Below are positions 37,201-44,129 of a stretch of 64,000 nt of DNA, one piece after another (within the stretch, counting starts at the first letter, position 1; every line of letters begins with the position of its first letter). The stretch comes from Azorinus chamasolen. Lineage: Eukaryota; Mollusca; Bivalvia; Cardiida; Solecurtidae. The notes beneath the pieces were generated by a model that saw nothing but the letters and a program-made list of their open reading frames with translations, had not been told where the DNA came from and did not search any database. The stretch is from contig OY755241.1 in assembly GCA_963576725.1 (NCBI GenBank), forward strand, positions 74,871,001 through 74,935,000. Direction: 5' to 3'. A program made the position numbers and the translations under genes.

Positions 37201-40200
37201 TTTTCAGCGTCCTTATTTTAAATCTAAAACAAATAAACATGGTTTTTTCCATTAACCATTATCCTATTGAAAACTGATGTCTGCACAAACTCAATCTGCT
37301 ACAATTTCCATTCTGCTAATACCATTCGATTAGGTCGCGTTTAGCATTAACACATTCCCTCCTAGTGACGTGTTTTGGCGCCTCTGTAAAAGTCACATTT
37401 GGAAACCGTTGTGATAAATAGAGCATTTGTGCCATAGGAGGAAATGGTCTATTTATCACAATGGTTTCAAAATTACAGATTTCTAGTGTTTCCCTTTATT
37501 CTAGTTAATTCTCCTTTTCAGTAGATTAATTCAAAGAGGTTGGGTCTAAAATAATCTAAGAGAGAATGGCTTAAAAGAGTTAAAATGTTTTACATATCAA
37601 TACACAAATAAACTTGTAAAAAAGCAAAGACAAAATGTAAAACAAAGCCAGCCATTGCCTTTAATATGTTTAAGACGGGTCGTAATTTAATTCTTCGCAG
37701 GCAACTCTGCTGCAGTGAGGTTATATATGCATGTAAACAGTGAGAAATAGTTCGTAGTGAAGAGTCATTATAATATAGAACACCTCTTACATTGTGAAAA
37801 TCATGGCGTGGTCGTGAGGGATGGTCTGTTGTAGGCTGACAGAATAGGGCTGGAACTTTGGTAATACTCGAGTAGGGTCCACTTTGTATTTAGGGGATGC
37901 TGACACCTTCTCCGTCTCCGTCCATGGAGAGTCGCTAGGGGTCTACAATAGTTATAGGGCAAATTTCAATGGTCAGTTTGCCTTTCAGCTCTTACGCTGT
38001 AATATAAAAGAGATGCCTGCTCAAACTCTGGTCTGGAGCATTTTTCTCACCCCGATTGGTGTAGGCTTTTAAAAGAAAAAATACCTGCCTGATTACACGG
38101 CGTCTCGTCTAGATATTAGTTGGAAAAGCATTATGTATACTGTCTAACTAAACTGCAGTTGAACTTTGATATATCGAACTCGGATAACTCGAACTTCGGG
38201 ATAACTCGAACAAAAAAATCCAGTCCTTCCAAACCTTACAATACAGAATTGCTCGAAACTGTATCGCTACAGATACATGTATCTAGAAACACATGTGGCA
38301 GCTTAATACAGATCTAAAATAATGCTGAAAGCTCCGAAAGGAGCTTTCAGCATTACTTTAGATCTGTAATAAGCTGTAAACTCGAGACATTGTTCAGATT
38401 AGAATGCGGATAACTCGAATTTCTTTTATCTCGAACCAACAGTTATTCTCCCTTGAAGTTCGAGTTATCGAAGTTCAGCTGTATAGTATACGAATTTCCT
38501 TTGAAGGACATTATTGTTGAAATGGGTCCATGAATAGAACTCCCGACAGTCAAGACTGTCGACACGACAAAATATCGCAGCAACACATACTCGACAAAAC
38601 TGAACGCAAACCAAAACTCGCGATCTGACGTTTAAGAAATAAAAATAATATATTAACAAAAGGAAATAATTGATTAAGAATAGATCAATTGCATATACAA
38701 AGTCCTAGAACTGTATCGCTTGTATTTGCTGTTGTTTCCCAAATACAGTAAAACCCCTCTAATGTGACCACCAAAAAGGGCCATAATTCTGGGTGGCAGA
38801 GGCATGTGGTAGCTTAATGCAGGACGAAAGTTATGCAGAAAGCTCCTACAGGAGCTTTCTGCATTACTTTCGTCCTACATTAAGCAACCACCTGCTTTAA
38901 ACGACGCCAGTGACTGTTTATTACGTGTTCGCATTAGCGAGGTTTTACTGTACATGTAAATAACCGCTTTACAGGGACCATCTACAATAAGTATAACTCC
39001 TGAATTTAGACAGTTTGTAACATTTTCCCGCTGTAAAACAAGTTATCTACACAAAGTTGGATCTGTTCTATTTGTGATTATCATCGATTCGATTAAGCTT
39101 TCTGAGAAATTATAGGAGACCTAGTGTCAAACAGCTTGGATCCTTGGACCCAGAGAATAAGTGTTAACATAGGACGAGTGTTTGACAGAGAGATCCACAA
39201 GAAGCATTAAGCAATCACTTTTATCTAAAGAATCAGATCTATCAAATTCTAGTAGCAAACAGAGCAGACCCTGATCAGACGGCTCATCTAGGAGCCGTCT
39301 GATCAGGGTCTACTCTGTTTGCAAATGCGTGCAAACACGTTTGTATGAGGGAAAGGATTACCAGCCTATCGAAAATACCCGTTTTACGACGGAACCTGTT
39401 TTACGGCAATACCTTTTTGCAACAATACCTGTTTAATGGTGGTATCTGTTTTATGATAGTACCAATTTGACGACACATGTTCTATACGACAGTACCAGTT
39501 TTACGACAATGCCTTTTTTACGACGGTGTCTGTTTTGCGACAATACCTGTTTTACGACAATACCGGTACCTGTTTTACGAGAACATCCACAAGCTTGATG
39601 TCCACATACATATGGTAAGGCTCAAGACTCTTGTACACCACATTGCTCTGGAAAGAAACATATATACATGTACAACTGATTTACCTAACGTAAACCAAAA
39701 ACGCGACTACATAAATAGGTCTAGTTATGAGTCCTAAAGGTACATGGTATTTCTTACATATATGTTCACGAAGTAAAGTGTCTGGTTCCTGGTTATAAGG
39801 TTAGAAATTATGTTGTACTGTACCACAGAATAGGGCAAATTGGAAACCCTTTCGATAGGGATGACAATATAATAAGCATTACCTTGACCATTGTTTTTTT
39901 ATATTTAATTTTAGCCTGTTTAGTAACCGTTTGTCTATAGTAATAAGTTGTCACGGTTTATTTATATTACATTTAAGTTAAACAAAACAATCTGAGTATA
40001 CAACAGTTTGGATCCTGCTGAGACGTTGATTAAATCGACCTTTCATTTGGATTCAAACTATTTGCATAGAAAATTGCTTATCTTAAGACAGAAGGCAGTT
40101 TAATACACGGAACTTTCTGTATGACCTTCACGCTGCATTAAGCAGCCAGTTACCGAAAAGATCTGCATACTTCTTTATCAACAGTCAAATTTAGTGGGAT

Positions 40201-43200
40201 ATATAAATATTACGAAACCACTGCAAGTACTTACAGATTTTATTAGAGCAGCCACATATTTCTTGATCTTGGTCACTGCGTTTGAAGATCTAGAAGCTGA
40301 TGATAGTGTTGATGGCTCTTTGTCATACCAGCTGCAAGTATGTAAAACAATGTGTAAGACACAAAACAACACTTTATTAGAACTCGTACTAAGAGGGCAT
40401 TCATTTATTGAACATATGAGTCTTAAAAAGCAGGTTGTTGCTTAATGCAAGGCAAAAGACATGCAGAAAGCTCCTATAGGAGTTTTCTGCATTACCTTTC
40501 ACCTGCATCAATATATCACCTGTCTCACATACCCATAATTAGACCTCTTTTAATGGCCGCTTAAGACAGGTTCTATTGTGCCTTTGATTTAATTAAATGC
40601 GGATAATCCTTTATCAGATGAATATCCATATAAGAAATAATGGCATCATGAATATTAATTAGATATACTTATAATACTGACACATAAACACAGATCGCAA
40701 CAGAATTTATAGACTCAGACAATTATATATCAGAAGTATTAATCCGTACATGTCTTGCCAAAGACAGGCTAAGAATGGCAATCAGTTTGGATCCTGATGA
40801 GACGTCGAGTAATCCGGCGCAAATCGCCATCAAATATATGTGATTCCGGTTTAGAGGAGTTTACTGTAATAGAATACTGATAGTCAACGGATGGAACTCT
40901 TACTGTTTATATTGGCTGTAATCCGCAACAACCAACAGTTCAATTGTGTGGTAGTGAGTGGCCCGCTTGGTGTCTTTGACAGCTCCAGCTTGTCCTGTGA
41001 GAGTTTTTAATTCGTCAATGAAAAGTTATCACTCTGACAACATTAAATTTATAGTCATTGGTTACTGAGGTTATACTTAACGTTAAAATATACTATACTT
41101 GCACAAAAGTGTGAATTGTTTAAGACTTTTTCTCTTTAGTTATTGTCCACACATTGCACGTGCAAAATGAGTTCTTCGCTGAGCCGCCATGTAGACTTAC
41201 CTAAACAGGTTTTACTTTAAGTGATTTAGAAGAGTTCTCTAAACAAAACGCCAGCCACACTACACTTGAATGTTCTTAGTAACAACAGAACAAGGTAAGG
41301 GCTAACGAGTGGTAACTCTCATTGATGGTCAGTATACAAATGTATATCAAGAGCTTGGTACAAAATTACTGTAACAGAGCCCTACTAGGTAAATGGAAGA
41401 TATATTATTTATTAAAATGGAGCTAAACGCAATTTTTAAATTACAGTATAATCCATCTAATATGACAACTTAATGAATAAATATATCTACCTTTCTAAGC
41501 AGGTGGCTGCTTAATGCAGGACGAACGTTATGCAGAAAGCTCCTATAGGAGCTTTCTGCAAACCTTTCGCCCTGCATTAAGCTACCACCTGCCTCTGCCA
41601 TACAGAATTATGCAATTATGCCCATTTCTGTGGTCGCATTAGAGGGTTTTACTGTACCTATCCTTAATCTTTTCCTACAAAGTTCGACCTCACCGGTATT
41701 TGTAAAGAGCTTGGATCAAACGATAGGCCGAAAAACCCCGGTATCTCATCAAAGCTTCCGACAATCGGTCAATAGTTTGAAAAAAAACCCGAATTAACGG
41801 ATCGAGAGTAAGTGAAACATGTGATAATTAGATGACTTATGTAACGTGGCTTATCATTTTACAGCTGCCAAATTTTATCTTATATAAAACAATTACAATA
41901 GCTGTTTTATATACAATAAGAACATTTAAAACTTTGCAACTGAACTTCGATAACCTTGAAGTTCGGGATAACCCGAAGTAGAAGTTCGGTCAATCCAAAC
42001 CTTACAATACATCATTATTCTGAACTGTATCACTACGCATATCTAGAAACACGCGTTGCAGCTTAACACTTTCGGCGTCAACTTTCTAATTTCCAAATCT
42101 TGTTAAACTATTCGGTACAATAAAAAAATGAGATAAATAAATGCAAATTTCAAAAGAATAAAGCAAATATATAGAAATAGAGAATGAGACAAAAAGTGAA
42201 GTCTCTGATCAGACGCCGCATTTATGTAACTTCGGCGGTGAAAGTGTTAATGCAAATTAAAGTAATTACTTTTGAACAGCATTAAGCTTTGAATTACAGA
42301 AGTTGTCCAGATTAGAAACAGGATGACTTAAACTTCTGTTATCTCAAGTTAATCTGAATGGCCCCATTGAAGTTTTTAATATTGAAATTCTGTACAGAGA
42401 GGACACCTGATATGGCTACTGTACAAAGTAATTTAACCGTTGTGTCACGGTAATGAAAACCTGATGAATACACATGTAAAAAATAATGATATTGTGAATA
42501 TTAACCCCTTCCGTGCCATAATGTCGGGTTTATGATATCACATGCAAACAGTTTGGATCCAGTTAAGACGCCGAGTAACTCTGCGTCTCATCAGGATCCA
42601 AACTGTTTGACACTCTGTTTACTGTTTTATAAAGAAAATGGAAGAAGTGCACACACTTACACTAAAATAAACGAAACTTTGCCCAGCAGACGACATTGCT
42701 GGCACCGAAAAGGTTAATCAGCTGAATGTAAATAAAACACATAATAAATAAATTATTTGTAATGAGCTCTTTTGGCTATGGCAGCAGTTGTAGAATCAGG
42801 TTTATAAATTATACAATGAGCAAACTGGACAGACCCTGATCAGACGGCCCCTGCGTAAATGCTTAAAGTAGAAGATCATTCGAAAGCAAACAGCGGCAAT
42901 GCAAAAGAGAAAATTGCAGAATCGGTTGTATTGAGTCTGTTCATGAGCAGTTATTTAAAGTGCGACACTACTCCCGCCCCTAGCCCAGATTAAAGCGGTA
43001 TTCGATTTCATAGCTAAAACATGCATTGAACTTGAGGATCCCGAAGGACCAGAACATATAACAACACTGAGAACGAAGTATGGAAGTCATTTGACCTGGG
43101 TCCACTCTGTTTACATTATGCGCTTCTGTTCGGAACGGAGTTAAATACATTTGTACACTGATAATTCATGTGGAAGGCTTATAACTGTGAGAACTGCGTC

Positions 43201-43301
43201 CTATGTCACATTCGATATATAAATTTACCTTCTTCAATACCTCCTACATAGAACAGTCCTACAAGAATCAAAACGTTGTGCCAGCGAGACATGGCTTCCA
43301 T
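17678..43301 (-). CDS. secreted reprolysin (M12B) metalloprotease, ADAM/ADAMTS-like, 16 exons
   Basis: Sixteen minus-strand exons join in frame to 656 codons plus TGA; each is listed separately. Residues 1-24 are a signal peptide. About 25-262 form the zinc protease: IELLVVADYS at its start, PHDHAMIF, the zinc site HEIGHSLGCEHD, and YAMEAG as the Met-turn. Then come a disintegrin-like/ADAM cysteine-rich module (GQVYTADEQC, KFKCLDP, DATPCGNHK, WCMSSQCV), an ShKT-like domain (CPVGDQ...CCATC), a His/Thr-rich linker, a second shortened cysteine-rich module (DKQC, CWDLQCKDP, DGTPCGYKM, WCVNQKCV) and three ShKT-like domains. All catalytic residues are present, so an active extracellular endopeptidase is expected. 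No transmembrane segment or thrombospondin repeat is seen. No prodomain was found between signal peptide and catalytic domain. The family assignment is firm. The gene name and substrate are unknown. Confidence 0.85.
17829..18032. mobile_element. pogo/Tigger-like fold-back MITE
   Basis: The ends CAGTAAAACCC and GGGATTTTACCG surround the GCAGAAAGCTCC hairpin. It lies in intron 15 of the metalloprotease gene. Confidence 0.65.
18274..18411 (-). CDS. metalloprotease exon 15 (ShKT-like domain 3)
   Basis: 138 bases, phase 1-1. It encodes CPYGDKSDWC through DLCCESCKKYANNHHVG. Confidence 0.82.
18783..19113. mobile_element. TTAA-flanked MITE with a secondary insertion
   Basis: It runs from TTAACCCCTCCC to GGGAAAGGGTTAA around the GATCAG...CTGGTC hairpin. 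Near its right end, at about 19015-19085, CAATTCAATTCAATT and following bases look like a small extra insertion not shared by other copies. Confidence 0.6.
19320..19800 (-). pseudogene. tandem relics of the ShKT exon 14 3' end
   Basis: Downstream of exon 14, at least four diverged copies of its end can be read on the minus strand as variants of TGCGCCTCCATCAAGAGG. They lie near 19365, 19650, 19715 and 19755, each followed by intron-like sequence. They are fragments without a full six-cysteine frame. Confidence 0.65.
19808..19960 (-). CDS. metalloprotease exon 14 (ShKT-like domain 2)
   Basis: 153 bases, phase 1-1. It encodes ECPWGDQDG through KVCCKTCGSIKRNATG, six cysteines in the ShKT-like spacing. 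The symmetric phase lets such exons be duplicated freely. Relic copies of its 3' half lie at 19320-19800 and 21779-21960. Confidence 0.82.
20355..20402. repeat. (GCAC)n microsatellite
   Basis: About ten uninterrupted 4-bp units (GCAC/ACGC phase) followed by CATACATACAT. It lies in intron 13. Confidence 0.9.
21035..21086 (-). CDS. metalloprotease exon 13 (second WC..KCV motif)
   Basis: 52 bases, phase 0 in, phase 1 out (CGG|GTAAGT). It encodes WCVNQKCVYDSRAPAVP and closes the second cysteine-rich module. Confidence 0.82.
21255..21425. mobile_element. fold-back element (CTCTTTAGAATCGTC core)
   Basis: A near-perfect palindrome: CCACTCTTTAGAATCGTC pairs with GACGATTCTAAAGAGTGG, extended by CTCCACCAAACCCTA / AGGGTTTAGTGGAG. 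It is related to the elements at 59541, 60293 and 63262 and to the split copy around 46641-51707. Confidence 0.65.
21779..21960 (-). pseudogene. relic ShKT exon upstream of exon 13
   Basis: The minus strand carries a copy of the second half of exon 14: CACTTCAACAATCACTGACA, then frames reading HCYDSYIDKLCCKTCASIKR. The codon matching Trp in the live exon is TGA. The first half (CPWGDQ) is absent. A further decayed end copy lies near 21925. The relics lie between exons 12 and 13, outside the live ShKT exon series. Confidence 0.75.
22041..22172 (-). CDS. metalloprotease exon 12 (second cysteine-rich segment)
   Basis: 132 bases, phase 0-0, donor ATG|GTGATT. It encodes CWDLQCKDPTRDNWC and ADDGTPCGYKM, parallel to exon 9. 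Confidence 0.82.
22950..23251 (-). CDS. metalloprotease exon 11 (ShKT-like domain, His/Thr linker, second module start)
   Basis: 302 bases, phase 1 in, phase 0 out. It encodes an ShKT-like six-cysteine domain (CPVGDQ to CCATC), then a low-complexity linker rich in His, Thr and Asn, then DIDKQCQRRHGHNSRMCR. The last part matches the end of exon 8. One exon therefore carries parts of two modules. Confidence 0.82.
23724..23973. mobile_element. piggyBac-like MITE, TTCGCTTGCTG family
   Basis: A 250-bp copy runs from TTAACCCTTCGCTTGC to GCAAGCGAAGGGTTAA. The ends are perfectly inverted and include TTAA. The centre is GATGAGACAGCTCC / GGAGCTGTCTCATC. Sister copies are at 25503 and 30729. Confidence 0.78.
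24702..24979. mobile_element. piggyBac-like MITE, GATCAGACGG family
   Basis: TTAACCCTTTAC at the left and GGAAAGAGTTAA at the right, with the GCAGACCCTGATCAGACGG hairpin intact. It lies in intron 10. Confidence 0.65.
25226..25277 (-). CDS. metalloprotease exon 10 (WC..QCV motif)
   Basis: 52 bases, phase 0 in (TTGTAG|TGG), phase 1 out (CCAG|GTACAT). It encodes WCMSSQCVGSSQASQVP, closing the first cysteine-rich module. It matches exon 13 in length, phase and motif. Confidence 0.8.
25296..25862. mobile_element. pogo-like MITE (GTTGAACTTCGAT family) split by a TTAA element
   Basis: The ends are CAGTTGAACTTCGATATC and GTTCGAGAAATCGAACTG, with TA alongside. The centre is interrupted at its TTAA by a complete TTCGCTTGCTG-family element (25503-25752, TTAA on both sides). 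The host family has intact copies at 33158-33419 and 38156-38481. Confidence 0.75.
26155..26875. repeat. 30-bp minisatellite built from a MITE terminus
   Basis: About 24 tandem units of 30 bp, each like CAGTGGTCGTATTAGCGAGA followed by CTTTACTGTA. The unit is the right end of the pogo-like MITE that finishes just left of it (about 25942-26155; compare GTGGTCGCATTAG...TTTTACTG). Period 30 keeps several long frames open on both strands. These are not genes. Confidence 0.88.
26999..27248. mobile_element. piggyBac-like MITE, GATCAGACGG family
   Basis: TTAACCCTTTCCC to GGAAAGGCTTAA, with a clean GATCAGACGGCTCC hairpin. It lies in intron 9. Confidence 0.7.
27485..27652. repeat. inverted repeat next to the exon 9 donor
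   Basis: The arms of about 70 bases start AAAGACCAG and GGGTCCATGCTTATAAA, mirrored by TTTATAAGCATGGACCC and CTGGTCTTT. The loop is short. It begins about 24 bases after the exon 9 splice donor in transcript direction, so the pre-mRNA can form a large hairpin there. Confidence 0.7.
27676..27792 (-). CDS. metalloprotease exon 9 (cysteine-rich)
   Basis: 117 bases, phase 0-0. It encodes MCTKFKCLDP, GGCYYFDGGDATPCGNHK, a typical ADAM cysteine-rich segment. An inverted repeat begins about 24 bases downstream of its donor. Confidence 0.85.
27936..28229. repeat. two (GA)n microsatellites
   Basis: Pure GA runs of roughly 60-70 bases occur at 27936-27998 and 28160-28229, with GACAGACAGACA between. 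They lie in intron 8, just past the exon 8 donor, as (TC)n in the transcript. Confidence 0.9.
28253..28391 (-). CDS. metalloprotease exon 8 (disintegrin-like)
   Basis: Acceptor CCGACAG|, phase 2 in, phase 0 out (AGG|GTCAGT). It encodes TCLDTN, then WYGQVYTADEQCKIKYGAQS and YFCR, the start of the ADAMTS-type disintegrin-like module. A long GA repeat lies about 25 bases past the donor. Confidence 0.8.
28778..28982. mobile_element. pogo/Tigger-like fold-back MITE
   Basis: CAGAGAAACCCCGC to GCAGGATTTTACTG with TA flanks. The hairpin GGACGAAAGTTATGCAG with its complement is nearly perfect. It lies in intron 7. Confidence 0.7.
29566..29830. repeat. fold-back region with GTTACTGTTAACTG arms
   Basis: CAGTTAACGGTAACCGTAAC at the left is matched inverted by GGTTACTGTTAACTG at about 29797. 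Internal arms include GACCGAAATAATGCG / CGCCACATTTCGGTC. The right edge comes within about 12 bases of the exon 7 donor and supplies the read-through frame there. Confidence 0.5.
29842..29994 (-). CDS. metalloprotease exon 7 (third zinc ligand, Met-turn)
   Basis: Acceptor TTTTCAG|C completes Ser, giving HSLGCEHDGT with the third zinc histidine and the reprolysin Asp. YAMEAG follows as Met-turn, then TRKWTFSTCSVTYIRNYL. I chose the phase-2 donor CA|GTTAGT because it joins exon 8 in frame; a second possible CA|GTTAAC lies further downstream. Confidence 0.82.
30729..30979. mobile_element. piggyBac-like MITE, TTCGCTTGCTG family, inverted copy
   Basis: TTAACCCTTCGCTTGC at left and GGGAAGGGTTAA at right. 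It is the reverse complement of the copies at 23724 and 25503, 250 bp long. Confidence 0.75.
31141..31346. mobile_element. pogo-like fold-back MITE
   Basis: The arms GCTTAATGCAGGTTAAAAGT / ACTTTTGACCTGCATTAAGC surround an AGCTTTCTGCAT hairpin. Its termini are diverged (CAGTAGAAGCTGTCTTAATG, GGTTTTACTG). A related element is at about 63630-63770. Confidence 0.55.
31738..31860 (-). repeat. two extra copies of the HExxH exon end and splice site
   Basis: In the intron just past exon 6, two further units of about 59 bp repeat the exon end and donor: GGCCATGAGGTCGGACACAT and GGCTATGAGGTCGGACACAG. They would read GHEVGH and GYEVGH. The far copy keeps a perfect CAG|GTGAGATCCC donor; the middle one has CAT|GTAAAG. 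Confidence 0.85.
31861..31986 (-). CDS. metalloprotease exon 6 (HExxH active site)
   Basis: Phase 2 in (CTATAG|CG), phase 2 out (CAG|GTGAGA). It encodes GYAYTDAECKPKSVSIVEDN and ends LMGHEIGH, which holds two zinc-binding histidines and the catalytic glutamate. The exon end plus donor is repeated twice more in the adjacent intron. Confidence 0.88.
32076..32389. mobile_element. TTAA-flanked MITE containing a hAT-like MITE
   Basis: The outer element runs TTAACCCCTTCC to GAACGGGTTAA with the usual GATCAAACGACTCC hairpin. Inside it, 32186-32260 is a small element with ends CACATAGGGGTCTG and CAGACCCCTGTG. It is flanked by TTCATTTG and TTCAATTG, an 8-bp duplication with one mismatch, as expected for hAT. 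Confidence 0.65.
33158..33419. mobile_element. pogo-like MITE, GTTGAACTTCGAT family, intact core
   Basis: The hairpin GCAGGTCTACAATAATGC / GCATTACTGTAGACATGC lies between AATTAGTTCGAA and GATATCGAAGTTCAACTG. This copy shows the uninterrupted target site CATTAAGCTGTG that is split in the copy at 25296. Confidence 0.65.
35150..35272 (+). CDS. second CEMIP-like signal-peptide exon (alternative first exon or orphan)
   Basis: ATG at 35150 opens 41 codons: a strong leader (VCLSFVFLLCCLFPSIS), then FCCPHEDTLLTNFSVYYTEY, ending GAT|GTAAGT in phase 0. It parallels the first exon at 54149 (CPHEDTTLTKFS...YD|GTATGT) in length, phase and sequence. No G8-coding exon was found between 35.3 and 54 kb, so either it splices across to the exon at 57299 as an alternative start, or it is the remnant of a duplicated gene. 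It lies antisense within intron 5 of the metalloprotease gene. The exon call is good; use is unproven. Confidence 0.65.
36733..37163. mobile_element. TTAA MITE split by another TTAA MITE
   Basis: An outer GATCAGACGG-family copy ends with ATTCATGGAGTAAAGGGTTAA. It is interrupted by a complete GGATCC-core element, 36895-37110 (TTAACCCTTTCGCTGCC to GCAGCTAAAGGGTTAA). TTAA lies on both sides of the inner element, a direct demonstration of TTAA target duplication. Confidence 0.78.
37346..37580. mobile_element. TTAA-type MITE (GATAAATAGAGCA family)
   Basis: It carries TCCCTCCTAGTGACG and the hairpin GGAAACCGTTGTGATAAATA / TATTTATCACAATGGTTTC. It is related to 10369 and 35914. The left end reads TAACACATTCCC, so the TTAA is worn. 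Confidence 0.5.
37791..37942 (-). CDS. metalloprotease exon 5
   Basis: Phase 0 in (TTGTAG|ACC), phase 2 out (AT|GTAAGA). It encodes SDSPWTETEKV, VDPTRVLPKFQ and PHDHAMIFT. The last is the conserved strand that precedes the active site in M12B proteases. Confidence 0.85.
38156..38481. mobile_element. pogo-like MITE, GTTGAACTTCGAT family
   Basis: CAGTTGAACTTTGATATATC to GTTATCGAAGTTCAGCTG with a hairpin core GCTGAAAGCTCC / GGAGCTTTCAGC. It is the best complete copy of this family, in intron 4. Confidence 0.72.
38746..38950. mobile_element. pogo/Tigger-like fold-back MITE
   Basis: CAGTAAAACCCC to GAGGTTTTACTG with TA on both sides and a near-perfect hairpin. Confidence 0.72.
39370..39582 (-). 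repeat. 17-bp array seeded by the exon 4 splice donor
   Basis: On the minus strand the exon ends CTCGTAAAACAG|GTACCGG. About a dozen units of the form GTATTGTCGTAAAACAG follow with no gap, decaying outward. Several keep a usable CAG|GTATT donor. The first unit is the exon end itself. Confidence 0.85.
39570..39647 (-). CDS. metalloprotease exon 4
   Basis: 78 bases, phase 0-0, acceptor TTTCCAG|, donor CAG|GTACCG. It encodes NVVYKSLEPYHMYVDIKLVD, the second and third strands. Its last 12 bases are the seed of the 17-bp array immediately downstream. Confidence 0.75.
40235..40331 (-). CDS. metalloprotease exon 3
   Basis: Acceptor CTTGCAG|, phase 2 in, phase 0 out (TCT|GTAAGT). It encodes WYDKEPS through KIKKYVAALIKS, the first long helix of the reprolysin domain. 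Confidence 0.8.
40904..40994 (-). CDS. metalloprotease exon 2 (start of catalytic domain)
   Basis: Acceptor CTCACAG|, phase 1 in, phase 2 out. It encodes a basic stretch (KDTKRATHYH) and then IELLVVADYSQYK, the first strand of a reprolysin fold. The KR before it might serve as a processing site. Confidence 0.8.
41444..41654. mobile_element. pogo/Tigger-like fold-back MITE
   Basis: CAGTATAATCCATC to GAGGGTTTTACTG with TA flanks. It lies in intron 1 of the metalloprotease gene. Confidence 0.65.
41937..42392. mobile_element. pogo-like MITE split by a TTAA MITE
   Basis: The GTTGAACTTCGAT-family host is interrupted at GC-TTAA-TGC by a copy of the GGCGGCGTCTGATC family (42063-42250), TTAA at both borders. 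Confidence 0.65.
42501..42717. mobile_element. GGATCC-core TTAA MITE inside another TTAA MITE
   Basis: TTAACCCCTTCCG to CACCGAAAAGGTTAA, with the host sequence continuing on both sides (ATTGTGAATA | ... | TTAATCAGCTGAATG). The host is a GATCAGACGG-family copy spanning about 42440-42850. Confidence 0.7.
43229..43301 (-). CDS. metalloprotease exon 1 (signal peptide)
   Basis: ATG at 43301, or the in-frame ATG at 43292, starts a hydrophobic leader (NVLILVGLFYVGG) ending in a phase-1 donor AAG|GTAAAT. Either start gives a signal peptide. The phase matches exon 2. Confidence 0.7.
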
Positions 43302-43968
43302 CTTATCTGACCGAACTTGGCATCACTACATTTACATTGGGCATTGACCTGTATCCTGCTATCTGTGATCTAACGTACATTTGCAAACAGCTTGGATCCA
43401 GATGAGACGCCGAGTAACTCGACGACTCATCAGGATCCAAGCTGTTTGACACTCGTTCAATGTATTCTCAAACGCTTGATAGGATCGGAAGCAGTCAAGT
43501 ATGAGATCCAATTTAAGCAAGCATTATTTGAAAAGCAGCTTAAGGGTTAACATATATGGACGTGTGCATGTGTTTACAGTCAAATCTCTCTATAGTGGCC
43601 ACCCTGTGATAACAAACCATTTACAATCAGACAATTAATGGATACAGTACAAAAGTAAAGCAGAATGCTTATTTTAAGCTTTCTGTATTGATTTCAGTCT
43701 ACATTAAGCTCCAAACAACAATGCAGACCATGTATGAGATTTAGAGTAACCGCTGTAGAGAAGTTTTATTGTAACTTCTCTAATCTTTATCTTTGAATTG
43801 TTTCTAAAAGATTGATAACTTACTGTTTCAGAAACAAACTGTTTGTATCCAAATACAAGTCTGGTTCAGTCTGTATATGGCGCAAAGCACATTCATTGCT
43901 TATGTTATGTTGCTCGAAGAACTTTGTGTTTTAACTTGTGGAATTCATACATGCTGAGTGTCATTTTA

Positions 43969-44129
43969 CAGTAAAACCTCTCTATAACGGCCACTAAATT
44001 ACATCAAATATTTTGTGTTAAAGGCAGTCGGAGCGTTCTGTTTTACTTTCACCTGGTTTTAAGCAGCCACCTGCCCTAGATACCAACCAATTAACACAAT
44101 TTAGTGGCCGTTATAGAGAGGTTTTACTG
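43969..44129. mobile_element. short pogo/Tigger-like MITE
   Basis: CAGTAAAACCTCTCTATAAC is matched inverted by GTTATAGAGAGGTTTTACTG. The arms are nearly perfect, TA flanked, with a degraded centre. Confidence 0.7.

Noticed and set aside
41140..41290. Possible prodomain exon with a TTTAG|GTAAGT donor on the minus strand
   Set aside because: The open frame ends in a stop at the donor and cannot give phase 1 at both ends; no prodomain motif is visible.
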